From the NCBI GenBank assembly GCA_916613615.1, contig OU744735.1, forward strand, positions 56,838,582 through 56,902,581: 64,000 bases of DNA. Direction: 5' to 3'. A program made the position numbers and the translations under genes. The notes under the pieces are model-generated. The model did no database searches and had not been told where the DNA came from. It was given only the letters and a program-made list of their open reading frames with translations. Positions 11,966 through 23,191 of the stretch are shown here, piece by piece. How positions within the stretch are numbered: the stretch's first letter is position 1; every line of letters starts with the position of its first letter. The DNA comes from Steromphala cineraria. Taxonomy: Eukaryota; Mollusca; Gastropoda; Trochida; Trochidae.

Positions 11966-14900
11966 ATACTGACTGTTTTTGTACTTCAAGTCCCTATGTG
12001 ATCTTTTAAACCAATCCCAGTTATTGTTTCGTAATTAAGATTTGTTTTATGACCATACTTAAATTGTTGTCCTTTTGCACTGATTTGAACCCTATAGTGG
12101 TGAGCAAAGTTTTCATGTACCATTGGGTCAGAGAGGGGCTATTTACAGTTTATTCATAGTCGATAGAATGCTTTTCAATTCTCTCCATTATTAAGTTTCA
12201 TCTGAATATACTGTTATCTTCCATGATCACCGATTATAACAAACCCTATTAAAAATATGAGGGTGCAACACTTTTTATGCTTTGCATATATGTTGTAAAA
12301 GGTTTATAATTTAATTATTGTTGTAATATTACATGTTTAGTCCATTTTTGGGCCGACAAGATAAAAAAAAATTTTATTTATATATTACAGTATTTTTTTC
12401 TATATATCAAGATATCACGATGGTGAAGTGATCATTTATAATATATTTGCACAAGAAGATGTTATGTGGCCAAAAAAGTGGTGCCATTTTGAATATGCTT
12501 TGCTTTCCGGTCATTCGTAAGCCAATCTCCCATGCTTCTTTTTGTTGTCATCAAGTCAAAATGAGCTTCAAACTATGGTTTTCTCGTCTTAAAATACACA
12601 ACAATGATTTGAATATTGTTTAAAATGATCATAACAGTAATATATATTTTTCATTTATATGTTAACAAGTAAGTATGTCATAAATGTTCAGGAAAAGAAT
12701 ATCTACAAGGGCTGAAAACTAAAAGTTTTGCTTACATGTCATTTAATCAGTGTATATCAACTATGTGTCTTATATCTGTTTTTTCACATCAAACGATATA
12801 TTTTGAATAACAAGAAATCTGCTTTGATACGATAACCTTTTTCTTTAATTTAGTTATTTTATTTGGTCATAAAGAGAAATAATTCAGAAGCAGTGCAAAT
12901 ATACTGAATGGGAAAATGTCTCATTCTTCATAATATATTGATAAACCAACGGTGCGTGGGTTATATGATTTCATAATGAAAGGCGAATTCACGTGCTTGA
13001 TCAAACATCTATCTGACTGCTCATATGTAGACATGGTTAATATCTGAGTATTATCTCCTTCCTCTAAGCTAGATGAACATGTAATCTGTTCACAGACCGC
13101 TGTTTGGAGGTTCCTTGGATAACAACTTTGATGGATTGATTACCTGTCTGTCGATCATAATGCTACTTGTATAAAGGTTTACTGATATATGAGATTTATC
13201 TCCTGTTTCACATTACTGATGATATCTATTAACAGATAGACAGTGCCAGGAATTACAAAACTACACTTTCATAGACATATTGACATTTTCAATTTTTTAT
13301 CATATTGTTCTTTGATAATCATACATGTTGCTAGCAAGATGAAACTGTTTTATTTCTTTAATCTCAATCATTATATAGGAAAATATTAACTACAAGTACA
13401 AGAACGTTTCCTATGCGTTTGTCAGGGTATCTTGTTTGAGTAGGTTATAGAGGCTCTTGATGGGCTATCTATTGATAGTTCCTGCTTGAGTTCCGAAAAG
13501 TGGACCTCTACAGAGAGTGAGATGGCAAATTTTTAAGCCACGCCCTAGCTATGAGGAGTCTCATTCCTTTATTAACATTGTTTTCTGCCCACTGAAATCC
13601 TAGTGCCTTTGTAAGTTGACTGTTTATATACAACACAGAGTTTGCCAATGAGCACATCTTTAATCATTGTTTTTGCTGACATTATTAAATACAACACAGA
13701 GTTAACAATCGAGCAAAAGTTTAATTCATTTTGTTCATAAAGCATCTTTACTGTAACAAGACATTGGTTGATCGAACCGATTTTACTGTTACGGTGTTAT
13801 CAGTTTAGGATTGCAGTTCAATACGTACGAAAAGAGGATCTGTCTTTCTGGATGTACAGATATCAATATCATTAAACATGCATTTGTTCCTCTCATTTAA
13901 TCACAAGATTTTGCATGATGTGAGATAGCAAATCATTAACCAGATACTGTCGTGAACATATAATACTTAAATAATGTAAGAGATACATAGAGAAGATAGA
14001 TAAAGTTTGATAGATTGAACATTCGCAAGAATATCAATCATTACTGTGAGAAAAGAAAGTATGTAAAGAGGATCATCGTATTTGATAAGGCATTGATAAT
14101 ATTAATTATCAAAAATTAGTGTGGTATATTTTAGAAGTTATTTATGTTTGGTAAAAAAATCCAAAAATCAATGTATGATCATGCCCTAATGATAACAATT
14201 TCGCAATGTCAATCGGTTAACGGTCACATAGGTAAAAGCAACTTTATCACCCAAAGTATTACTTCCCTGAAAGTCAATGACCGGTTATTGAATCTTTGTT
14301 TGTGGTTTGACAGTGATTGCAAGTTGCTTAAGCTTATCTGATATAACTACCTAACTGGTAGCTGACACAGAGAATTTGATTATGACAGAACGTCTTTAAT
14401 ATACTTAGTTATGGTGGCTTGCGTATTTTTACTTGCATGAAACGTTAATGCAAAAAGGATATCTCAAGTCCTATTGTGATGAGAAAAGTCAAACCCATCG
14501 TTCTTCCTACATCAGGTAAGATTTACAGGTTATTTTAGGGTTTGAGATGATTGTCGGCAACAGTGCAATTCATAACGGGATTTAGGATTGAGAAGTTGTT
14601 TCGTTGGACCATTTGTCAATAAACATTGTATTTTGCAAGCCTCTAACATGGTACTAAATAGAATTGTCCCTTTAACATTTGGTTGAATACAATATATTAA
14701 AATAATCCATTCATCGACAAACCATAGGTCCAACCGCACTCATCGGAAACACTATTATGGATACGTTTAGTTTCGCCCCCATATCGTCTAGCATTCAATT
14801 GAATTATGTTTAATAGGAAGGACACATACATGCAGTAGGTGATGAAAATGTGTGCCTGCAAGTACGAATGGAGTTTAACGGTTAAAAGCCAAGTAGCATA

Positions 14901-15286
14901 AATAATCCCAAGATCTGACCAGGACCGACTATGGCATTAATAATTATATTAATGATAATGACATTTCAAACTTATGGTGCATTTAGTGTGAGTTAATTAA
15001 AGTATATGTTTGAGTCGGTGAATGTGCAAATTCATATTCCAATTATCTCATTTCAAATCTCTGAGCAGCATAAGCGATATTGAACATTCATATAATATCA
15101 TTTTCATCATATCATGATAAAAAGTCGCTTAATGCTGTTTTATATGGTTTTTGTGGTTCCTTGATATTGAAACTAATTTAACTGCAAAACATCAAAATCT
15201 CTCTCGCTTGAACCATCGATTGCTTAGATTGTTACAAATGAAATTCTGGAAGCTATGGGAACCTCAGTGAAGACAACATGGACAAG
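11966..15286. other. intergenic, homologous to ~34.95-40.09 kb
   Basis: No gene is supported. It is AT-rich and aligns through most of its length with block B, where a LINE, a TA-flanked element and local tandem duplications are added. The site equivalent to the block-B LINE lies at about 14361-14380 (tagctgacacagagaatttg) and is empty. Confidence 0.5.
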
Positions 15287-17330
15287 TTAAGCAATCAATA
15301 TATTGGATTTGAAGGGAAAACACTTCAAAAAGGTACATCTCTTGTCACAATACAAGACCCTACCATCTGGTTCCCGGCGAGAAATAAACAATCTACCCTC
15401 ACAGTAGCCAAAGCCATGTATATCAAACCCAAGCTTGTAGGCCTTCTTGTGTGATTTATCGGTCATATTCACATAGTTAATTATGAACTGGAAGCTATAG
15501 TAGAGAAGTCCATTCCTCCCGTCTACAGCGATGTTCTCAGCCGACAGCCCGTCAGTCAGTATGGTGTGTGACCCGCTCTTTAAGTCTATTCTCTGCACTT
15601 GTCCATGAGAACCACACAAGAGGTAGAGAACTGAATTCTGGCCATCATATTCCAGCTTGGAACATTTATCCACTGAAAAATGAATGCCCTTTACTCTCCA
15701 TGCTTTCAGTTCTTCAATAATGAAAGATTCTACAACTTGCAATTTTCGCTGTGAGGCGAAACCTGTCAACATATACACGCCCATGTCACCGGTCGCCATG
15801 TCGACAACGTAGAGACCTTTTTGTATAACATCGACACGTTCCATGTTCAGTCGTATAACTTGGAGTTGTCTTTTCCTTGTGAACAGCAGAAGCTCAGATG
15901 GTGACAGGTCAGCTGCTCCGAGATACACGTCTTCAAGTAGGAGGGACACCGTCTCAAACGTTTTGTTTCCTGGATAGTGGAGGTACAATTTCTTTGTCCT
16001 AGTCCGGTAGGGCAGGATGATAATCCTTTCCTTTCTGTAGTGACTCTTTTGAAGATTTTGGTCTGGAACATCTATAACAGAGAGGAACCAGTTGATTGGA
16101 ACCAATATGAATTTAAAACTAAAACTTGAAAATTGAACAAGAACACAAGGTCGTGCTGTTTATTTGTATTGAAAATCCAAAATAAGTATTTGGTCGACAA
16201 CAACCTTAAATTTGCTCAAGTAATGTTTCTGTGTAACGTCTGATATACTCTCTGTCCTCTACATCCAGTAGACACTTGCTTGTAATGAGTTGTTCGTGAA
16301 CATTTTTTGACACTTTCTGACAATATGGCAATTGAACGTTTACAGAATAAGCCTTCGTGTACTTGATTCGATTTACCAAACCCACACCAGAGGAATACAC
16401 TTAGAAAAAGCTTTGTGAAGCTCGCCATTGGTCTTTACACTAATAACTGATATCTGTACAATAAATTATGTGAATGTTTCCTTAAGTTTTTTAAGCAATC
16501 GGTTTAAAAAAGCGATATTTTCATATTTTTATCTCCAATAGTAACATTGAACTAGCGTCAAAAGAATCTTAAGTGTGATTCATTAAATTGGAAACATTAT
16601 GTCTTCATATAAATACCTTCAACTTGATCTCGGGTAAACTTGCACTTGTATCGTCCAGCCCTTGATCGGAATATTCTCGATCCTGACTCACACTTGGCTC
16701 TCGGTTGAATTGTTTCCTGGACAGAGTCAATATAAATCAGACAACATAAGAATGTTACTAATGTCAATGCACCAAGTGATCTCAAAGTATTTCATACACA
16801 AAACCTTCGTGTTTATAACTATCATGTAATACAATCAATTTCATTCTCTATCAAAGCTTAAAGACATTCCTTCTAACATCAGATTATTTTTAAAAATTAA
16901 ATCAATATCTGTTTTTTAAAGTATAAGATTGTATGGATATTCACAGAATTTCAGTATAGATACTATCAAGCACATCAAACGGTATAAGGATCTATTAAAG
17001 TAAGTTGGATATCGATAAAACTTATACATACATGTTGTAAGTACCTTAAACTTCTATGACGCTACTCAAACATTTAATTTCTTGATAGCGTTTTCTTACC
17101 CTTGAAAGATAAAACAAATTTGTCATCTTCCCTGTCGTTCTGTTGACTTCACAGGAAAGGTCATGGACCACAAAAGTGTAGTTCTGACATCCGGCAGTCT
17201 CCATACATATCTGCACACACAGTGCCGGTCCCAAAGGGGTTATTCCGGATGAACACATGTGATGCACATAGAGAAGATACAACAATAAAACGGTGAGGAG
17301 ATGAAAGCTTCTGGTGGTCGCATTTCCCAT
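15287..17330 (-). CDS. copy 2: secreted PAN-like / YWTD-propeller-like protein
   Basis: Exons are 17330-17100 (231 nt), 16716-16617 (100 nt) and 16071-15287 (785 nt with stop), with GT-AG borders and phases 0 and 1, giving 371 residues. The start is MGNATTRSFHLL, with a long hydrophobic signal peptide and then ALCVQICMETAGCQNYTF...LSCEV, the PAN-like core. Exon 3 begins DVPDQNLQKSHYRKERI and includes GAADLSPSELLLF, SKLEYDGQNSVLYLLCG, HGQVQRIDLKSGSHTI and AENIAVDGRNGLLYYSF, which resemble YWTD blades. It is about 97% identical to copy 5 over exon 3 (by eye). Intron 2 contains a possible alternative first exon at 16377-16428. Probably secreted; ligand unknown. Confidence 0.83.
16377..16428 (-). 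other. candidate alternative first exon of copy 2 (signal peptide)
   Basis: Within intron 2 an ATG opens MASFTKLFLSVFLWCGF, a signal-peptide-like sequence, followed by a donor TTTG|GTAAAT at phase 1. That is the phase required by exon 3. Splicing would join a signal peptide directly to the propeller and omit the PAN-like segment. The signal part is kept in copy 5 (41194-41239). No transcript evidence is available. Confidence 0.35.
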
Positions 17331-17830
17331 TTTACAAGCTAGTTTGAAGTGTTTTAAGAATATATGAATGCAGTCTTCCAATTATGCGAAAAGCAAATTT
17401 CCACTCATGTAACAGTCCCCCTTTTAAAGTTTGTTTTACACTTTCAAATGTTTTCACACTGACGCCACTGTTCCCTTTCAAATGTTTTCACACTGACGCA
17501 ACAGTTCACTTTCAAGTGTTTTCACACTGACGCAACAGTTCACTTTGAAGTTATGGACAGCTGAGGATGACGCAAAATACTTTGTAAGTTAAGAGTTTCC
17601 ACTGATGCCACAGTGACCTTTTTAAGTTGTTTGCATTTGCTTGATGCAGATACACCATTTATAAGCTGTGATCATCAACATTCGTCACAATACCATTTGA
17701 AGGGTATTGGAGTTAACTTATGTCACAACACATTATACAAGTTATCGCAAAATCTCTTGATCCAGTTAAGTCACTATTACTTTCACGCAGTGACTAGAGA
17801 AACGTGACAAGTGACAAGTGACAATGTTAT
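17331..17830 (-). repeat. promoter-proximal degenerate tandem repeats of copy 2
   Basis: Units of about 34 bp (plus strand 'ttttcacactgacgccactg' and variants) run from about 17440 to 17560, with more diverged units to about 17830. On the gene's strand the core is GTGGCGTCAGTG. Copy 5 has the same array with more units, and copy 3 has an expanded 38 bp relative. Confidence 0.7.
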
Positions 17831-18854
17831 TCTACATTTGAAATCCTCATTGTCAGAGAAATGTCAAAATTGCTTTTCTCCAATATATTAGGTCAAAATT
17901 AAATGGAAGCCAAAAATAATGTAAACTTCTTGAAAATATTTTTTCTTTGATCCCTGTTCAGAAAAGGACTTGAAATCTCACATGAAGTTTATAAACTAAG
18001 ATGAAGAACTATGGAGCTATCAAATTGTCAATGGGCCATTAATTTAACGAGTTCAAAATGAGCTATTTTGATAGCAATAATGAACCGTTTAAAATGGTTT
18101 TATCTTATATGTATATGTCCATTCCTTGTTAATGTCTGAAATAATCTATAGATTAACAGTGACAATCGTATGATATATAATGCATGTCAATTATCGTCAG
18201 GGGAGATTTTCCCTTTCCCAAATGCAAATTAGCTTAACTAACCTGAAACACAAGAAATGAAGGTGCTATATTGGGCGTTAAGACTAATACTATTTTTCCA
18301 AGAAATAGACTCTTTCAGCAGGATTACCCGATTAGTATCAGTTCACATAATGAATAAGTCCCTATTTCGGACACTACAATTTTTGTCTTTCGGTCCTTTA
18401 TTACTACAAAAACTTTCAAGAACACTTACCTTCTTTTTGAGCGAAATACAATTAATAGATAGCGGAAAGAGAATGAATAAGAAAGATGCCACGAACCCCT
18501 GCAGTTTCAATTCTTGTTAGGATTTTCAATAGATATGAGACTTATCTTTGGCCTTATAATACATCCTTACATCATGAATATATATCATTCAAAACACGAA
18601 GAAAGGCATTTTGCTGCTAGCATCAGTTGTAATATCGGCGAACATTGTTCAAATGATATTAAAGAACTAGTCACCTATATGAGGAAGCTTTAAAAACGTA
18701 TTTTTGAAATGAAGCAAATGTCTTAAAAAATCAATAAAGAGGTAAAACAAATGTTGGGTTTTTTTCAACAACAGCTAAAACAACTAAAATTTCATTTACA
18801 GTGGATGCAACAACCCTGAAACCTACTTTGGATATGTAATGATAATCAAATTGA
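17831..18854. other. intergenic, homologous to ~42.65-43.3 kb
   Basis: No gene is supported. It aligns with block B to about 18540 and then becomes AT-rich with no recognisable structure. Confidence 0.45.
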
Positions 18855-19235
18855 AGTACTACAGAATGTCAAAAAGTAAAAAGCTCTTGTCATTTTTTGG
18901 ATCATTTTTGTCCCTCAATTATTGTGAATTTAGTTTAAATTCGACAGTGTCAATTAGTCAGTGTAAACTTAAATGACATGTTTCTACTAAAAAACGAGTG
19001 TCATATATTTTATTTCTGTAATGCTTTTGATAAACTTGAATTTGGAATTAAATTTGAAATACTACAGAATGTCAATAAGTAAAATGCTCTTGTCATTTTT
19101 TTTTATCAATTTTGTCCCCCAAAAATTGTGAATTTAGCTTGAATTCGACAGTGTCAGTCAGTGTAAACTTAAACTTGTTTCTACTAACAAACGAGTGTCA
19201 TATATTTTTTCTGTAATGCTTTTGATAAACTTGGA
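18855..19235. repeat. two tandem copies of a ~203 bp segment
   Basis: The sequence beginning 'tactacagaatgtcaaaaag' at about 18857 recurs at about 19058 ('tactacagaatgtcaataag'). Both copies pass through 'aaacgagtgtcatatatttt' and 'gtaatgcttttgataaactt'. Confidence 0.75.
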
Positions 19236-19436
19236 AGTAAATTTCTCTGAAACTTAAAATTAAGAGGTAAGTTCAAAAGAAGTAAATACACAGATATCAT
19301 GATCTCATGATTTTATTTTGGAGTTAGACACAGTCCGTCAGATGTACTTTTCTTACCTCAATATAACCTTTGGACGAGTTAAGACCTTGGAATGAGGTAT
19401 AGGGAAGTCCATAAAGTATTTGTACACCGTACATGA

Positions 19437-19560
19437 CCGGGGGCGTAGCTCAGTGGTTAGGTGTCCACTCCTCACTCAGAAGATCAGGGGTTTGATTCTC
19501 GATTGCGTCATATTAAAAGACGTTGAAAGGTGGGAGTTTTTGCTGTCTTGCTTGACACTC
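19437..19560 (+). mobile_element. tRNA-derived SINE-like fragment
   Basis: GGGCGTAGCTCAGTGGTTAG resembles a tRNA A-box region and GGGGTTTGATTCTCGATT a degenerate B box, 40-50 bp apart. The cloverleaf is incomplete. It is absent from the matching place in block B (about 43735). Confidence 0.55.
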
Positions 19561-19735
19561 AGCATTGTAAAGTAAGAACAACACATTAACTGTCGATGCA
19601 CCGTGGCTGTGTGGTGCACCAATCAAATTTCCAATGTAAATGTACTGAGGACAATAACGTGTTATTATTGTATTATTGTATTATTATTATTATTGTCTGC
19701 TCAAATCTCCTGTGGTAAAAATATACATCAGTTAG

Positions 19736-21915
19736 GGCTTACTGGCCGAGGTTCGGACACCATACGAAGTCGCCCGAACTTTGGACACTTTTGATTAGAA
19801 GCTAATGCAGTTATACGTGCTATATCTACATTTGTTTGAAATGTTTCTTTGCAATCTGTCTTGATATATATTTCTCTTGATAAACATTTTATTATCGTAC
19901 CTATTTCCCAACTTACTTTTTCGGACAGGGTTAATAGGAAGTTCAAAGTTTTTTCCTTCGACAATACAACAATATGATATTTTCCCCGAAACTGTCCATC
20001 TCTCGTTTTGACGTAACCTTAATCATAATTTATTTAGAATAGGTATGGTCTTCTATATAATCTGTGACTGTGGAAAACGAAGAGAAAATGCCAGTGTTAA
20101 ATATTTTTCATTTTAGGAATATGCCAGTGTTAAATATTTTTCATTTTAGGAAATGGTTATTTTTATTACCCTGACGTTAAATACTATTGATTTTAATCAT
20201 ACTTTCAGTTTAAACCTTTCTAACATTGATATGATACATTGAATTTTAACATCACAATACAATAATAAGTGAGTATCTGTATTAAACCTTTAAATATACT
20301 TAAATTCTATATTTCTGGTTTTGGAAAAAAGAAAAATTTTACTCAACAGCCCTGTTGGGACATTGAACTTGACATATTATATACTTCATCTTCTTTATTG
20401 TTATCCACAAAATACTCTACCTTATTGATCTTATCACCAACTTCTAGAATGCCAATCAAAACATTCTCACTACAGATTTCAAACAGATTGTAACATACAC
20501 TACAGTACTCGTAACATCTTCTTTAAATAAACAAAGAGAGCAGGAAATAACAGCATTCAACCCAAACTTTCACGACTTGTAACAAACCATCTGGACCAGA
20601 TGGGCTGGTCACAGAGTATTTTAAAGCCTTCACAGCATCGTTCATAAATCAACTTTCTTTGCTCTTCAGCAATATTATTCTTACAAAGCAAATTCCAAGT
20701 AGTTGGGGTACGAGTATCACATACATCAGTAGAACTCGGATATAACGAACTCCAAGGGACCAAATAATTTAGTTCGCTATATCCGGTGTTCGTGTACGCA
20801 TATGATTTTAATGATATTATATAGGGACGGGACTTGAAAATTTGTTCGCTATATCCGAGTTCGCTATATCCGTGTTCTACTTTATATAAATCAGGGGATA
20901 CAAATGATACAAACAACCAAAACAGCATATTACTTATTGACATTGTTTGTAGGATTTTCACTTATTTAAATAGGCACAAAGTCGGGTTCACGGCCACTTA
21001 CTGTTAATGAAATGTTCTTCAAGCTGTTATTCCAAAGCATTTTTGTCGAAAGAAGTAAAGAGCTTTTTGCTATTTCCAAACGCATTTGATACATTTATAT
21101 GTTCTTCTAGCCTCACCTTACACGCCTGGGGTATAAGACGACTTCTTGAATATCATTTCAACAATGTATTCCAATATTTCCCTAAGTGGTGACCTCTGGT
21201 CATTAGGCCAGAAAAATATAAATATTTCTGGTCTTTTCATACAGGCAAAACTATTTTTGTATTATTGAATATGAAAATGATTCAAATTAATTTGAAAAAA
21301 TAGATAAATATAATCGTTGGATCACTTCATAACCGTGTCTAACAAATTCCTTTTTTCGGGGCCTTATGAGAAAGGATTTTATTCCGTAACAACATTAATC
21401 TTGCACCTCAAGCTAGTAAAGCTGTTTTGTATTCGGAACAGGGAAACTCTCTCCTGATGATCATATATAACATTATGTATGTAGATGAAGGTAAACAGAT
21501 CATACATAATATAGCATACAATTGTTACTGCTAGTCAATAGATATATTTGACATTTACAACTTATTGACATATACAGATAAGATAAGACTGTTTCAAATG
21601 GTTCCAGTCATACAAGACTAGCTCAATTAGAATATGTTGAATTATTAAACTGTTGACAATTTGAAGCCAGTTTCATTGTCCTTCGTCTCAGTTATTGTAG
21701 ATTAATTCAAGTTAAAGGTTACGAGAGAAGCTACCTTCCAGTTTATTTTGACTTGACTTGGAGAGAGTCGGGTTTGATAATTCTAGGACATTCGAAGATT
21801 TCAAATATAGAATAACATTGCCAATAGCCACTTGTCTCTTGTCACGTTTCTCTTGTCACAAACGTGCGAAAAAATTTGACTTGATTGAGAGATTAGGCCT
21901 GGGCTTGTGAATGAT
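19736..21915. other. intergenic spacer between block A and copy 3
   Basis: No gene is supported. It contains a 31-34 bp direct duplication at 20089-20151 and a fold-back element at 20729-20880. An open frame across the fold-back (20961-20557, minus) is partly made of the repeat itself and shows no known domain. Confidence 0.4.
20729..20880. repeat. fold-back / terminal-inverted-repeat element
   Basis: It starts GTAGAACTCGGATATAACGA and ends ...TCGCTATATCCGTGTTCTAC, its inverted counterpart. An extra 'ttcgctatatccgagt' sits inside each arm. At about 152 bp it resembles a small non-autonomous DNA element. Confidence 0.75.
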
Positions 21916-23085
21916 TTTGTGACATGAGTGGACTGCCATACCGTACAAAGGGTTTTGGGACATTAATGGACTACCATACCGTACAAAGGGTTTAATGACA
22001 TTAGTGGACTGCCATACCGTACAAAGGGTATTGTGGCATTAGTGGACTGCCAAACCGTACAAAGGGTATTGTGGCATTAGTAGACTACCATCTCGTACAA
22101 AGGGTTTTGTGACATTAGTGGACTGCCATACCGTACAAAGGGTATTGTGACATTAGTGGACTGCCATCCCGTACAAAGGGTATTGTGACATTAGTGGACT
22201 ACCAAACCGTACAAAGGGTATTGTGACATAAGTGGACTGCCAAACCGTACAAAGGGTATTGTGGCATTAGTGGACTACCATACCGTACAAAGGGTATTGT
22301 GGCATTAGTGGACTGCCATACCGTACAAAGGGTATTGTGGCATTAGTGGAATACAATACCGTACAAAGGGTATTGTGACATTAGTGGACTGCCAAACCGT
22401 ACAAAGGGCATTGTGACATTAGTGCACTACCATCCCGTACAAAGGGTATTGTGACATTAGTGGACTGCCAAACCATACAAAGGGTATTGTGACATTAGTG
22501 GACTACCATCCCGTACAAAGGGTATTGTGACATTAGTGGACTGCCATACCGTACAAAGGGTATTGTGTCATTAGTGGACTGCCATACCGTACAAAGGTTA
22601 TTGTGTCATTAGTGGACTACCATACCGTACAAAGGGTATTGTGACATTAGTGGAATACAATACCGTACAAAGGGTATTGTGACATTAGTGGACTGCCAAA
22701 CCGTACAAAGGGTATTGTGACATTAGTGCACTACCATCCTGTACAAAGGGTATTGTGACATTAGTGGACTGCCATCCCGTACAAAGGGTATCGTGGCATT
22801 AGTGGACTACCATACCGTACAAAGGGTATTGTGACATTAGTGGACTACAATACCCTATAAAAGGTATTATGGCGTTAGAGAACTTCTGTACCCTACAAAG
22901 GATATTGTGACGTATGTTGATGCCCATCGCTTATAAGAGGTATTTATTGCATCGTATCAATGCAATCGGCATAGAAAGGGTAATGTGGCATCAGTTACAA
23001 TTCTTAACTAAGGAAGGAATTTTGGACATTCTGAGCTGCCAAAAACTTCATAGGGAACAGTGGCGTCAGTGTAAACTCTAACAAA
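21916..23085. repeat. 38 bp tandem array upstream of copy 3
   Basis: About 25 head-to-tail units contain 'gtgacattagtggactgcca' followed by 'taccgtacaaagggtatt' and run from about 21916 to 22870. Diverged units continue to about 23085, ending 'agggaacagtggcgtcagtg', which matches the 34 bp units upstream of copies 2 and 5. The array ends about 100 bp before the copy 3 start codon. It appears to be an expansion of the promoter-proximal repeat shared by the family. Confidence 0.92.
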
Positions 23086-23191
23086 AACGTAAAAGGGATA
23101 CTGACTCTGTTATATTAGTAGATATTTGATTTTAGGACGAACTGGACGGCTGACTTCATATTTTCTTCAACAATTCAAACAAACCTGTGAA

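Larger units (their letters stand above)
3880..19735. repeat. segmental duplication block A (paralogue of 26165-43780)
   Basis: Long stretches match block B in the same order and orientation. Anchors compared by eye are 3957/27449, 4872/27622, 6421/29930, 7655/31288, 10029/33603, 10815/34430, 14361/37930, 15287/40093, 17330/42128 and 19390/43680, ending near 19735/43780 (ggtaaaaatatacatcagtt against ggtagaaatatacatcaatt). It holds gene copies 1 and 2. Block-specific differences are a tandem repeat at 4.2-4.7 kb, the more complete Tc1-like relic at 11.4-12.0 kb, and a SINE at 19.4 kb. Confidence 0.88.

Noticed and set aside
20557..20961. 134-codon minus-strand open frame
   Set aside because: Its N-terminal half is translated from the fold-back element at 20729-20880, and the rest has no recognised domain or splice context.
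21916..22870. CRISPR array
   Set aside because: The 38 bp units are directly contiguous with no unique spacers, in a eukaryotic context.
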